A stretch of DNA of 64,000 bases from Cervus elaphus (lineage: Eukaryota; Chordata; Mammalia; Artiodactyla; Cervidae): positions 40,196,001 through 40,260,000 of the forward strand of contig NC_057831.1 of assembly GCF_910594005.1 (NCBI RefSeq), given 5' to 3'. A program made the position numbers and the translations under genes. The notes beneath the pieces are model-generated. The model ran no database searches. It worked only from the letters and a program-made list of their open reading frames with translations, and was not told where the DNA came from. Below are positions 22,242-34,895 of the stretch, one piece after another; within the stretch, counting starts at the first letter, position 1; every line of letters starts with the position of its first letter.

Positions 22242-23800
22242 TGCCCTACTCTATAATTTAGTAGAGCCATATTCATCTAGAATTCCTGAAAGAAACAAAT
22301 TTAGAATTTATTATCTCTAGTTCTTTTCCTAACTTATTTTATATTTTACCGTTACTTAATACTGTTGTTTCTGGATACGTAATCGATGAAAAACTTACTT
22401 ATTTTCATAGTTCACACAATGGTTTTTATCATTGTTTGCTTAGATTAAATCTAGTCTGTTCCACTGGACATTATACAGATTTTCTTTGTGCTTCTGTAAG
22501 GAATAATCACCATTTGACTCTTGGCTGAAAATGAGATGCCAGGTGAAGAAGCACACATGTGTTTTTTTAAAACTCTAAATGCAATATAAAAGAAAAGGAG
22601 GGTACACTGTATATGAATTATGATTCGACACGGTTAGTTGCTGCTAGCGGCCAAATATGCTTTTCCTTTGCTGTCTGCTCCAATTTCTCTTTGGACGGGT
22701 TGAGAGAGCACTCCGTGTTCAGGTCAAGATGTTTGCTCAGAAATAGTAGTACAGTTGCAGCTGTGTGTGCTGGAGCAGGAGACTAGTTTAAATAGCATTA
22801 CCATTTATCCAGTCCATTAACAGAACTCTGTAAAATAATACCAACTCTGCATAAACTACAGGACAGTGTAATAAAATTACAAGCACTTGTTGACAGATGG
22901 GAAGTGTAAGTAAAGAAGAAAGAAAAGTGAAGGGCCATAGGTTGGAGGTTAAAAGAGACAGTACATAGTTTTCTTACTTATGGCGATTCTCCATCCTCTC
23001 ACTTGGCTCCTCCTCGAAAACCAGGATTGCTTTTTGTTATCAGTTTATTAAGAGTGGAGAACATGATTTTCAGAGCAATTCAGAGTGGGTTAACTGACAG
23101 AAGTACAGTGACGTTTGAAATGGTTGCTTATGATGGAAATTTATGAGTAGCATATACAAATCTTCCTGAAAAGTATAACCTTTATGGTGACTTGCCAGTG
23201 AGTGATTCACACTTTTCGGCCTGAGTTTGCAGCTCCTCATCTGGGCTCATTAGAGAGGCATTTCATTGGTAGTTCTGTGGTTAAGCATTTGGTTATAAAT
23301 ATTTGTTTTGTGGTTTTCAGTTTATTTCTTTGAGTATTATTATATTTACCCAGACTTCTAACATAAGCTTAAGTAGCCAAACCACGTTGCAGAAACTCAT
23401 TTTTCACTTGTATCTCTTGAGACAAAACAAAGCTAACAAATGAAAATAAATACATAGGTTCCAGTGATTCATTTTTTCTGCTCCTTTAAATGAAAACTCT
23501 TTATTTCTAGTTAACAAGTGGTGTTTCCCTTGTGAGCTTTGGAGCCACTAAATTATCTAGCATTATAAGTAGTAGTATTAAAGCCAAGGACTCTTTTTAT
23601 GGCCTAGTGACTCCTTACCTGAGATAAACAGATTTTGAGCAATAAATTCAATTGGTCAGGTCACAATTCATTTGCTGTCAGATAGGATCTCAGATTCTCC
23701 AAATTGTTTTTCTGATGATAATTATTACAGTTCTTTAAGAGAAAAAATTTCTATTAAATTAAAAATTAATTTGGGAAAGATAACGAATATATGATGAAGC

Positions 23801-23825
23801 TGCCCTTCCTTTCCTTTCCTTTCTT
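23801..23825. repeat. (TTTCC)n short tandem repeat
   Basis: Three to four copies of a CCTTT pentamer in intron 4. Confidence 0.8.
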
Positions 23826-26800
23826 ATAGAAGGAGCCTTGGCTTTTGATTTTGGTTTTGAGGAGTTACAAGAGTAAGTATGCTTAATGTTATAAAGATCT
23901 AGATAATTCAGAAAACTAGAAAAGTGGGAGTATAAATTATTCATGATCTCCCCGCTCAGATATAACCACTAGTATACTTGTCTATTGTTAGTAGATTAGT
24001 TTTCTTTTTCTGTAATTATGCATATAAATACTGCTGTACATGCAGTACAAATATATTTTTTTAAATATCCTCAGGGTTTAGTATAAAGCTTGACCTTTAG
24101 AAAGCTCTCAGTAAGTGTTTGATGTATTAAATTAAATCTCCGTTGGGTTCAGGGTTTGTAACTTGAATGAGCAAACAGTAGCACTGGGAAGGCATTATGA
24201 ATAATGGGGAACCAAATTAAATTTAAAGGATACCTTGGTTCATTAATGTTTGTCCCCTTAGGTTTTCTAAACATTGAAGTGTCTATTGGTATGCACTGAC
24301 AAATCAAAATGATGTTTTCCACCTAAGCAAAAATATCCTAATTTACTATAATACTATACTTGTATAGAACTACCACTGCACCCCTCCCCCCCGCCCCTGT
24401 TCTCTGATGCCAATTAAGTCTCAGGATTCTTGGATTCCAAGATAAAAGCAGAAGACAGCCCTGCTGCCTGTGTCAGAATTCCTCCTGAGTTAATTTCTGC
24501 CAGCTCTGATTAAAGTGCGGGTTCCTGGAGGTGTCAGGTGTGTAGTTTCTTGCTTCATTTTACTCTTGGCCTGTTTGGCCCCTGCCGCAGTAAATCCAGC
24601 GGTGGTAATGCAGGAATTGCAGGTTACAGTTGCCACGGTTACCACTGTCCCGCCAGATCGACATCATTACTCATCTAGGGAGCTGTCATCATAGCTGCCT
24701 CCCATCTCTGGTGCCGAGACTGCCAGAAAGCTTAAGATGCAGAGAATGAAACTTCTTCAAGATGGTGTGTCTGTGTCATCATTTGATGCAAGGATACACT
24801 GTTTGTATCGTTAACACTGACACCTATCTAAGGGGAACAGATTGATTCTTTATCTTTGAAAACAAAGAACCTGTATGAGAGATAACATTTAGGAAAGTGT
24901 TAACTGTCAGTGATTAAAAACCCCAAGTCCCTTATTATTTATTAAGTAGTGTATTAATTATTATTGGGCCCAAGGGACTCTCTTCTTGCTACTTAAAAAG
25001 CAGAGATATATAAGTAGTATTTAAAAATATTACTGTTATATGACAAAAGGTTTGTTTTTAAGAGGTAGACCAAACTCTTCATAGGCTGTTACCTGGACAC
25101 ACTTCAGAGTAGCCCCTCTCTCTTGCCATGAAAAAAAAAGCAAGCCATTGAACAGGGCTTACTTGTGTTTTTGTTTTTAAGTCAACGTGCCATAGTATGA
25201 TTTAGAAGTTATAAAAACAATGAAGATTAAGATTTTTTGGATATTTTTGCCAGGCCTCCCATGGGAAGTTTTTACTTTAAAGGGATCTAATAGAAGACTT
25301 TTGCTGGAGAACGTCAGAAATTGGCAGGCTTCTGCTGTTGCCAGAGTAGATTTTTTGGGTGTGAAATCCGCAGCATAGTTCCTGGCGTAGGAACGTCAAG
25401 TGCAGGAAGGTCTTTCCCACTCAAGTGCACTTGTTTAAATAGTTGCTTCCCCAAATGTAAATGTTTCTGTTTCCACCAGCAAATACTCATGGTTTGCCAG
25501 TGAGTGTAAATACTGTGAATACTGTGATCCATGCCGAGGAGAAAACTGCCATGGTGTGTGGCCCACATAATATGTGGCATTTGTGGACCTCAGCCATTAC
25601 TAACTTCTGACCTGTAATATGTAGATTAAAGCCTTCGGAGTTCATGGAGACTGAGTGTGTTTTTCTGAAAGATGAATTTAAGTATATGGTTTTCATGTCA
25701 AAAAGATTTTGAACACATATCAGGAGGGAATATTTTAAAATTTGATTGTAAATCATAAAATTGCCGCTGCAATCTCAAGATTATAATTTAGTGACTGAAG
25801 TTTATGTAAGTATTAATTCTCGAGTAAGTGACCATAAGGTATTCGTTCTGTTGAGCTAATTTTATTGTATGTACATTACATTTTGAGATACTGAAATCTA
25901 TTTTGCGAGAAATATATTTTACTAATATTGTAAAATACTAGTGTTTAAATGCCTACTCAGATGTTAGTGCTTTGCTATCTTTGTAAATCAATGGACACTT
26001 CTGGAGCAAAGGTTTCTTTTCTATAAAATAGGGATGACATTTATCTCCTGGGAATATATCAAGTCACAATATAGATTCTATATTCAAAAGAACATTGTCA
26101 ACTTTCTGGTCTGATAGAATTGCTTGTGGAGTTCTCGTCCTCTCAGTGTAAAATGGGACGAAGTAATAGTCACACAGATGTCCTTGCAAGTTGCCCACAG
26201 TCAGAACTTTCATGTTTCTTCTTGCATTTATTCTTAGTGTAATAACACAGGCATAAGCATAACCACGTTAACTTTTTAAGCAGATTAGCATAAAATGTGC
26301 ATTTGCACCATTCCATTTCTCCTTACTTGGCAACACAAGGTATATTAAGGCCAGAATGTTCTTAATGAGATCTCTTACCTGCTTCCAGTTGATGATTCAT
26401 ATAACTTAAAAATTCTTATATAAAATGAATCAAGGATAGAAAAAGAGGCTGTGACTCAGGAACTATTTATGTTAGTTCACATAGTAAATTGTTATTTTGA
26501 TGATGTGTTGTCCTGAATAACAAAATGAAGGAAAAATACAATCCAGTTGGAAAATGCTGAGTAAACTCCTTAAGGCATAGATAAACTCTTTCGGAAGTTA
26601 TTCAGAAGATTTATTGCATTGCTAAAGTACATTTTTATCACTAACTAAAATTTCAGTTTAAAAACAATATAAGAGAAGCGTTCCATTGAGCTTATTCAAA
26701 GTATGATTTGACCTGTGAAACATCCTGCCACCTTTACATAAGCTGCATTGTGATATTCAATGGATTTTTAGACTAAGCATTTTGTCAAAATGCAGTTCAA

Positions 26801-29362
26801 ATTGCAAGCTGTTTAGCACTTTGCATTTAAACGATGATTGATAGTGAAATAGGTTTGAGCCAGAAGTTATTTTTGTTTTGTTTTTATTGTAACTCCAATT
26901 CTTTTTATATGTACATAAGCTTTGCCCTCAGATGAAAGTGGTATATGTCCTCTTCATTACCCACAACCAAGTTAATTGCTATCAAGAAGTTGTTTAAAGA
27001 GAATTATCCTTAAAACACTTGATAAATTGTGATATGAGAAACTTGGGGCAACAGTTTAAGCTTAAACTCTAGAGAGGGAAGAAATGAAGAGTAAAAAGTC
27101 CAGTCTTTGGTGGGACCTGTGGTCTAGGGAATAGCATAGTGGAGTGAAATGTTATTAAGAGAACATCTGTGCCTCTTGAAATGTCCCCAAATGAATGTGA
27201 ACAGCTAAGTATGGCAACTTGATTTAAGTGTTAAAAAAAAAAACAACTTAAAGAAAAGAGAAATAAATAAGTCTGGAAACAGAATGGGAAGATAGCTTTG
27301 CCCCGTCATGATAGGTTTCTTCTACTAGTGAAAGATTAAAGCTTGAAGTATGTGAATAGCTGAGAACAGCACAGAGGAAGGTTGATTGCTTCCCCTCCAA
27401 CAGTTCCAATTGATTGAAAAAAGCCTAATTTAAAGTTCTGTTTGTTCTATGTCTTAAACCATCAGAATTCTCTTTTAGGACCAGAGGAATGCTCTGGAGG
27501 AAAAGAATCCAAGGATAAAAAGTCATTGCAAGCCAACAATTGTTCCTAATCCTCACAAAATGCTGGAGAAATTAAATTTATTCTTTATTGCTCCAAGTGT
27601 TACCTAGGTCACTGGGCGATGGGAAAATTGCGCTGCAAGTGGAGTAGGAGCAAGCTTTGTTTTGTGTCGAGATGCTTAACCTTAGACACGACAAGGCATC
27701 TTAGAATGTGGTGGGAACTTGGTTCAGAGCATTAACACCGAGACTTTTATTACCCCGGATTTATAATAGGCTGTGCTGTCAGGAGATGAAAATGTTGTGT
27801 TTACATTGCAGTGTTAAATGATCATTTAATTAACACCTAAGGAAAAAAAGTTGTGAAATTCTTAGCAGCTTTTATTGTTGGTTTCCTGGGAGGTTTTAAT
27901 ATCCGAGTTTCATTGAGATTTCTTTTTTGTTAGTAGAGACACAAAAGACATTATACACTTTTTAAGGAAGACAAACAGTTTAACCTTGACCCTTTCTCCC
28001 CTAAAATATTAATTTAAATTACATTTTAAATCTGGTGTGCTTATTTAAAAAGTTTCTAGATTCAGATCTTAAAAATATGTCTTAAACACTTTATTTCTGC
28101 GTAAACATCTGTCGTTTAAATATTAGTTAATTTACATTCTAAACTTTCTGCTGTAGAACATTGGAAACTGCCTATTAGTTTATGTGAAGTGTAATACATT
28201 TATAATACTAACTATATATGCATTATACATCTTTCAAGCTACACTGTAGTTACATTGTTTTTTTTTAAGAATCAGTGTCAAAATAGGTAATCATTTTCAA
28301 GCAAATTTTATGACAAAAAAGGTACACTGTTATTATATTAGCATCGTTATTTAGTTAGAGATCATTACTATCATATGATGCAAAAGGTTTATATATAAAC
28401 AGTAGAAAGAATGAGAGTGTTAGTATGAAAATTCAAATTAACTTCATTAATTGCTAAAAGATTGATATTATCAAATGCCTTCATTTATCCTTGATCTTTT
28501 ATAAATACAATTACCTAAAAAAGAGTGGTCTTCAGACAAATTGATAACACTTGGAAAATATAGGGCAGTTGTCAAGGGCAGCTGAATACTCAGTAACACT
28601 TTTTTTCTAAAACTATTATTAAAATTTATATCTGTTACTCCTCTCATTTTATCTAGATATGCAACTTCGTATTCGGACTTGTGAAGTACTTTAAAATATT
28701 TACTAAGTTACTTGCTATTAAAGTGAAATCTTTCTTAACTTTTCCATAAATGATTATACCATAATAGTGTAGTTTTTTTAAGTACACTGCTTTTATTCAT
28801 ACTGAAACTAATAATGTTTATTCCCATTTTTTAAAGTTTAAATTCAAGTGCCTCAGGATAAAACCTGCTTTCTGTATTATTCATGGTAAAAGAGTGCAAG
28901 GAGTATTGAATGTTATTGAAATCTCTTAATAGAAAGCCCTGCTTTGAACTGAGAATTATATTCTCATTCACAAAATACTACCGAGCATTACGTAGGCACT
29001 TTGTACAGTGTTATGTTCTTTCTCTACTTCTATCAAGTTTCAGCATTTCTCTAAAACTTTTTTTTTTAACTCACACTGAGTTGTTTTTTTTTTTTCCTTC
29101 CCAAAGCTGTTTCTCCATCCAGAGTCTAGTAACAAAACCCCTTAAGTAGGAATACTACTTTAAATGTTATCTCCTTTATATATACCCACCTTTTGACTTG
29201 AGGTAGTTAAAAACACAAAGTGCTCAGAAGTTAAAAAGTATGAAAGAGAAAGAGAAGAGTGACAGTATCTGGTTACTTAACATACTAGATGATTATTATA
29301 TTCTGTATGATATAGTTCATTCTACCAGTTGAAATTCCAAGCCAGATAGGTGTTGTGTGCAG

Positions 29363-29390
29363 ATGTGTGTGTGTGTGTATGTGTGTGTGC
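29363..29390. repeat. (GT)n microsatellite with TA interruption
   Basis: Two uninterrupted GT blocks separated by one TA. A likely length-variable marker in intron 4. Confidence 0.85.
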
Positions 29391-30100
29391 ATGTGGTTGG
29401 AAATGGGGATACTGAGAACTAGGGAAACAGCTATTTTGTGAATGCTCAAAAATGTTTGAAGAGTAAATATGTAGAGAAATCATGGGAAATTTCATTTAAC
29501 AGATAAATATGTTGTTTTTACATTAAAAAAGCAATGATATGCTCTTATATTGAAAACAAGTCAGTGTTAAAATTTTATGCATTAGTTATTTAGAATCTCT
29601 AACTTGAAACCAATAAAAAAGATTTCAGGATTTATTTTAGATAAAGTTTCAAAGTTTGCTTCTTAAAAAACAGGAGTAACTTATCTAAATGCAAACAATT
29701 AACTGTATGTAACAAATATGTTTTGTAGTCATTCCATTGAAACCATTGCATGCAAGAGATTGGAAGATATAATATCTAGAAGTACTCTAGTCCACTCTGT
29801 AGGGATTAGGGAGTTAAAATTTTAACTTCCCTTTTGCATGAAACTCTCTTGCCGGACTTTCAGTACCCAGGACAATCCAGTTCTGCATTATCACTTTAGC
29901 TTTCCCATGCCTGTCACAACGTATATGCTGTGTCCCAGGCAAGCAGATTTTCCTGTTAATGATTGGACATTCCCAGCACATTTTTGGATTCCTTCCTTGC
30001 TTCCAGTTTAGAGTAGCAAGATTACCATCCTCATGTAAGCCTCACCTCCTCTATCAAACCTTTCTCAACTGCTTTAGTTACCTCTATGATCATTAATTAT

Positions 30101-30330
30101 ATTGTAGTGGTTCTGAGTACAGACTGTTGACTCAGACTGCCAGAGTTTGAATCATTTAATGGGTAAACTTGGGAATGTCACTCAATTTCCTGCCCTGTGC
30201 CCTGGTTCTCCTTGTAAAATGAGGATGATGGTTAGAACTTACTACATGGGAATGTTGTATAGAATAAGTTACTCACTACATGAACAAAGCTTAATATGAT
30301 GTATGACAATAGTTAAGTGCTCAGTATTGT
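30101..30330 (+). mobile_element. MIR
   Basis: TAGTGGTTCTGAGTACAGAC, then GCCAGAGTTTGAATC, TTGGGAATGTCACTCAATTT and AAAATGAGGATGATGGT follow the MIR consensus nearly full length. Confidence 0.68.
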
Positions 30331-30687
30331 TTTTATTTTTTGATGTTTATTATTTAAGCCGCCATGTTTATTACCCGCCTCACATAATGTGGTCTTGGGT
30401 ATTATATTCTATTAATAATGTGTGTGAGCTTTGCCAAGACTCCTGTCTTATATTTGTCTTTGTTTTATATATAGCATTTAGCCTAGTGCAGTTTGACTAA
30501 GAAACACTTTCCAAGTGAATCCTTGATGGAACTTAGCCTGAAAAAGACACTAACAGTAGTTTGAATTTGGAATGAAATATAAAATATGTGAATCATAAGT
30601 CCAAAAACATACTAGTTATATTCCTGAATCTGCTATTCACTAGCTGCAGATGCTAAGCAAAGGTACTTGATTTGAGGACCAGTTTTT

Positions 30688-30897
30688 TGGGATTCCCCGG
30701 TGGCCCAGATGGTAGAGTCCTCCTGCCATGCAGAGCACCTGGGTTTGACCCCTGGATGGGCAGATCCCCTGGAAAGGGGAATGGCTACCCACTCCAGTAT
30801 TCGTGCCTGGAAAATTCCATGGACAGAGGAGCCTGGTGGGCTACAAATCCATGGGCACACAAAGAGTTGGACACGACTCAGTGACTAACACTTTTTT
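30688..30897 (+). mobile_element. Bov-tA-type SINE, full length
   Basis: Head GGGATTCCCCGGTGGCCCAG, B-box-like GGTTTGACCCC, then the BovA body to GACTCAGTGACTAACAC and a short T run. It is the first of two closely spaced sense copies. Confidence 0.85.
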
Positions 30898-30955
30898 CCT
30901 TGGCTTGTAAAAGTATTTGGTAGTTCAGGTAAAAGAGGGACAAGAATTTAGCATA

Positions 30956-31153
30956 AGGCCTCCTGGTGGCTAAGCTGGTAACGGATCCACCTACAGTGCT
31001 GGAGACCTGGGTTCTGTCCTTGGGTTGGGAAGATCCCCTGGAGAAGGAAACGGCTACCTGCTTCAGTATTCTGGCCTGGAGAATTCCATGGACTATACAG
31101 TCCATGGGGTTGCAAAGAGTTGGACACGACTGAGCGAGTTTCACATTCACATT
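30956..31153 (+). mobile_element. Bov-tA-type SINE, second of a head-to-tail pair
   Basis: It starts GGCCTCCTGGTGGCTAAGC and ends GACTGAGCGAGTTTCACATTC. It lies about 60 bases downstream of the copy at 30688 in the same orientation and differs from it throughout, so it is an independent insertion rather than a local duplication. Confidence 0.82.
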
Positions 31154-31515
31154 CTCCTGGTCTCTAGGAAATGCACAGACATAACTGAAGGAAGAAGAGG
31201 AAATAAAAATATATAAAAATGTGTGGAGAACTCCTCAGACTACTTGTAAGAATTGTAATGGTAGAATTATTCATGTAATAAACCAGGAATTAGATGAGGA
31301 AATTGTGGATGAATGATTTTGAGATTGTTCTCTTTCCTATTAGCAATTAAAAAAAAATAAAAGCAGTTTCTGTGTTAAACAAATATAACCTGCTTACATT
31401 TTGCATGACTTTGCTATTAAATGTAAATTGTTTGAAGACTTAGGTTAAAAAAAACAGAAAACAATTGGAGGAAATTTGATGGTTATGCAGTATTAAGTGA
31501 CTATCCTGATACATG

Positions 31516-31647
31516 CTGCTGCTGCTGCTAAGTCGCTTCAGTCGTGTCCAACTCTGTGCGACCCCATAGGCGGCAGCCCACCAGGCTCCCCCGTCCCTGG
31601 GATTCTCCAGGCAAGAACACTGGAGTGGGTTGCCATTTCCTTCTCCA
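31516..31647 (-). mobile_element. BOV-A2-type SINE monomer with a perfect 13-bp target-site duplication
   Basis: A (GCT)n-AAGTCGCTTCAGTCGTG start on the + strand marks the 3' end of a minus-strand element. The other end is TTTCCTTCTCCA. The flanks carry identical ATCCTGATACATG copies at 31503-31515 and 31648-31660. The perfect duplication suggests a recent insertion. Confidence 0.9.
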
Positions 31648-33588
31648 ATCCTGATACATGATAATCCCTCAATAGGAGGTAAGTGGTATATAACTGAAGT
31701 AATTTCAATATTCTTCTGTCCCTCAAACATCACAACTGACAGCATGAGGAAATGAATTAAAAATAAACAAGGCAAATCAAGGAAGAATAATGGTGGACAT
31801 AGGTTTTTATGTTCATATTTGTGTTATAATCTTTTAATTTTAGCAGGTTTGTGAGCTGGTATCTTCATTTTCTGTAATTCGCCCTACTAAATGCATTGTG
31901 CACCCTGGACAATTAATTTTCCTTATATTTTGAGAAGATTAGAATGTATAGCGCCTGAATATCCTGAAGGCGACTGAAATCTGGAGTCTGTTTCTGAAAG
32001 ACAGATTCCCTCTCAGGGTTGGTGTGGTTTTTCTTTCCTTCTCTTTAAAGGAGAATGAATTCCGCACCTAATGAATAGTTTCAAGAAAAGTTGTTAATCA
32101 GGTACTCCAAGTGACCACCCTGGATTCTTCTTTTATTACAGAGAGGAACGTGATGGAATGAGAAAGCAACATAGTTATATTTGATAAAAGGAAATACCTT
32201 TTTTCCTTTCCCCACCCACCATGTAATCCTCTAGAATTTAGTTGACACTGGAAGTTACTGCAGCAAATAGTGTGTTTGAAAAAAACCAAGTTGGAGGAAC
32301 AAGACTAATACTTGTAACTACAATAATTACATTAAAAATCACAAAGTGTATCACTCAGCTTATTTCAGGGCAAGGTTTTCACATGAAAGGGTCTTGGGAG
32401 AATTTTTCTTTTATTCCGGTCAATTTAACAATGAAGTATTGCACAGTGGGCAGTGCCATTGTTATCAACATTATTTTTTGTTCTTTTCTGGGTTGTTGGA
32501 TATCACTCTGTTGCCTGAGATGGGATACTAGATCAAAATCAGATGAAGGACTTAAGTTAAATATGACAGAGGGGCAAAAGAGGAACTATACATATAATGG
32601 AATGTTATTAAAATGGACAGATGTTATTTTTCAACTCTTTCCCGTTCAAAAACCATACATTAAAGAGAGAATAATGATATAAATCAATAATAATACAGTC
32701 CAGATATTGCTTTATTTTCTAAATTAAATGATCAAGTTGAATAACTGTAAGTAAACATGTTTTGCTAGAGGTTTAGTTATTTCTAAATAAATGCTATATC
32801 CCTATCATCAGTGTGATATCTGTTGCAAGGTACTTGCTGTCATTGTATTTTTATAAGATAATTCAGATTTAGATCTTTTCTAACTAGAGCTCTTCTCCCC
32901 GGTTCTCAAGCGTATATTATGTTAGTGCCTTGTATTTATGGCTCTGCTGATTATTTTGTACGTATTGTATTTCAAAGCAGTGATTCATAAAGTGTGCTCT
33001 GCAGTGATGGGAGAGCAAAGTTTTGTAATCAAATGTGTCAGGAAATAATGAAAGACATCCCCTGCAGTGACTGCAGTGGACGTTTGTGTGTTAATCTCCA
33101 AGGCGTCTTGTGATGAAGAAATTCACTTAACTTAAAAAATTTGTTTCTCGGTGTTATGTGGTTATACGATCCTCCTTTTTCTCAGCTTCCAAAAGATAGC
33201 TGCTTTTTGTTAATTCTGTTTGAGATTTCTTTAAAAAAATAAAAACTATTTTAGTTATGGGTGGCTGAAATTTAATATTATTTTTCTGGTGCCAACACAG
33301 TGATCTAAACAACTTTTTTTTTTTTTTTAATGCATTGGCCTGACAAATCTGTTCTTTTCAGTTCACCTTTGAAAGTAAACATGACATTCTTTTCTTAACT
33401 CTAGGGATAGAGAAACTTAGATCTTTGCATAAGAATTTTGATATCTTAAGGCTGATATTTGCTTACATGTATGTGTGTTGTATATAAAATCATTTGCTAT
33501 ATGTGCACATACATACACACACAGACAGATACCAGTGCTAAGGTATCAAAATCCTTACAAAGGGATCTGACTTTCTCTGTTCCACACG

Positions 33589-33803
33589 TGCTGTGCTGTG
33601 CTGAGTCTCAGTCGTGTCTGACTCTTTGTGACCCCATGGACTGTAGACCTCCAGGCTCCTCTGTCTGTGTGATTTCCCAGGCAAGAATACTGGAGTTGTC
33701 TGCCATTTCCTTCTCCAGGGGGGATCTTTGCAACCCAGGAATCAAACCTGGGTCTCCTGCATTGCAGGCAGATTCTTTGCCAACTGAGCTACAAGGGAAT
33801 CCC
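33589..33803 (-). mobile_element. Bov-tA-type SINE, antisense, full length
   Basis: On the minus strand it begins GGGATTCCCTTGTAGCTCAG and ends in the GACACGACTGAGACTCAGCA tail. A (TGCTG)-like tail lies at the + strand left edge. Confidence 0.85.
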
Positions 33804-34529
33804 ATCACACACAGAGTGTGACTCAACTCTATTTTAATGACTGAAAACATTTTCATCACCTGACTCTTTCTCCCTTCCCTGATTCTGTCAGTGTAACATC
33901 TGAAGCCTGCTGTGCATAGCATTCTTCAGCAACACAGGGAAGTTTGCATCCTCTCAGCTGGGCGTGAACTTGCAGGAGTCTTTCTCACTCCACAGAGATT
34001 GTTGAAGCTGAAAGTGTTTTATATACGGTTTGTATTTGGTTAACGGACTTTGAAATCAACGTAGAGTTTCATATGTTCAGTATTTTTGACCAAAACCCAT
34101 GTCTCTAAGGACTAAAGGACAAAACAGATTAGGTTTGAAAAAAATTTAATAGTATTGGAAGCTTCTAAGACAGTTTTTACATATACCACATTGGTGCTTC
34201 TCAACAGGATACTTATACTGATCATTACTGAAATTGTGGTGCTTTCCCTTTCTGTTAGTTCCCCTGGCATGTTGCTTTGACTGCCAATCCTTGTTTATAT
34301 TAAATATCGAGGGAAAAGATATCAAAGAAAACACCACGTTATAGCTAAAACAAACCTACTTCAAAGCTTGATGAAATGGGCTTAATAGAAATAATCACTG
34401 CAAATTATCCAATATTTACAAACACATTCTCAATGTTATGTGGCTTTAGATTTAATAAAAGCATAAAAAGAATCCATTGTGTTGTAGTTGGGTTTCCCTT
34501 TGTGTAAAGAAACTGAGTATCCCAGTCCT

Positions 34530-34682
34530 CTCTCCCCATGTCCCTGTTTTTCTCCATCACCATCTTTCGTACTGTGTATTTTAATTATTTGGTTGTCTTT
34601 CCCTATCAATTAAAATGCAAGTTTCATGAAGGCAGAGCATAGTGGTAGGTGTGCAAGAAATATTGGTTGAATGAATGAATAT
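34530..34682 (+). mobile_element. L2 3' end
   Basis: CAAGTTTCATGAAGGCAGAGC and a final AAATATTGGTTGAATGAATG match the well-known 3' end of L2 LINEs. Confidence 0.55.
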
Positions 34683-34685
34683 AAG

Positions 34686-34895
34686 TTTTGCAACAGATTA
34701 TCAGGGTTTGAAACCTGGCTTCCACTTGAAACACTTCTTAACTGTGTGACTTGGAGCACGTTACTTAACCTCTCCACCTCAATATCTTTTTCCTTAAGGT
34801 GGAGATAATTAGAGCATCAGTGTCACTGAGAGGATTAAATGAGGATGTAACGCATCTGCCACAGAGTTCAATTGATGGTAAATATTTTTCATAAC
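34686..34895 (+). mobile_element. MIR
   Basis: CAGGGTTTGAAACCTGGCTT, AACTGTGTGACTTGGAGCA, GTTACTTAACCTCTCC and GAGAGGATTAAATGAGGATG match MIR in order. An L2 end abuts it on the left. Confidence 0.72.

Noticed and set aside
31440..31775. 111-codon minus frame
   Set aside because: Runs through the BOV-A2 SINE at 31516-31647 and takes its residues from it.
32242..32682. 146-codon + strand frame, longest in intron 4
   Set aside because: It begins at TTG and the composition is that of random AT-rich DNA. No family or splice context is seen; the hydrophobic stretches are not convincing alone.
32979..33075. Possible MER5A DNA-transposon fragment
   Set aside because: Only CAGTGATTCATAAAGTGTG resembles the family. 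Too short and diverged to support by eye.
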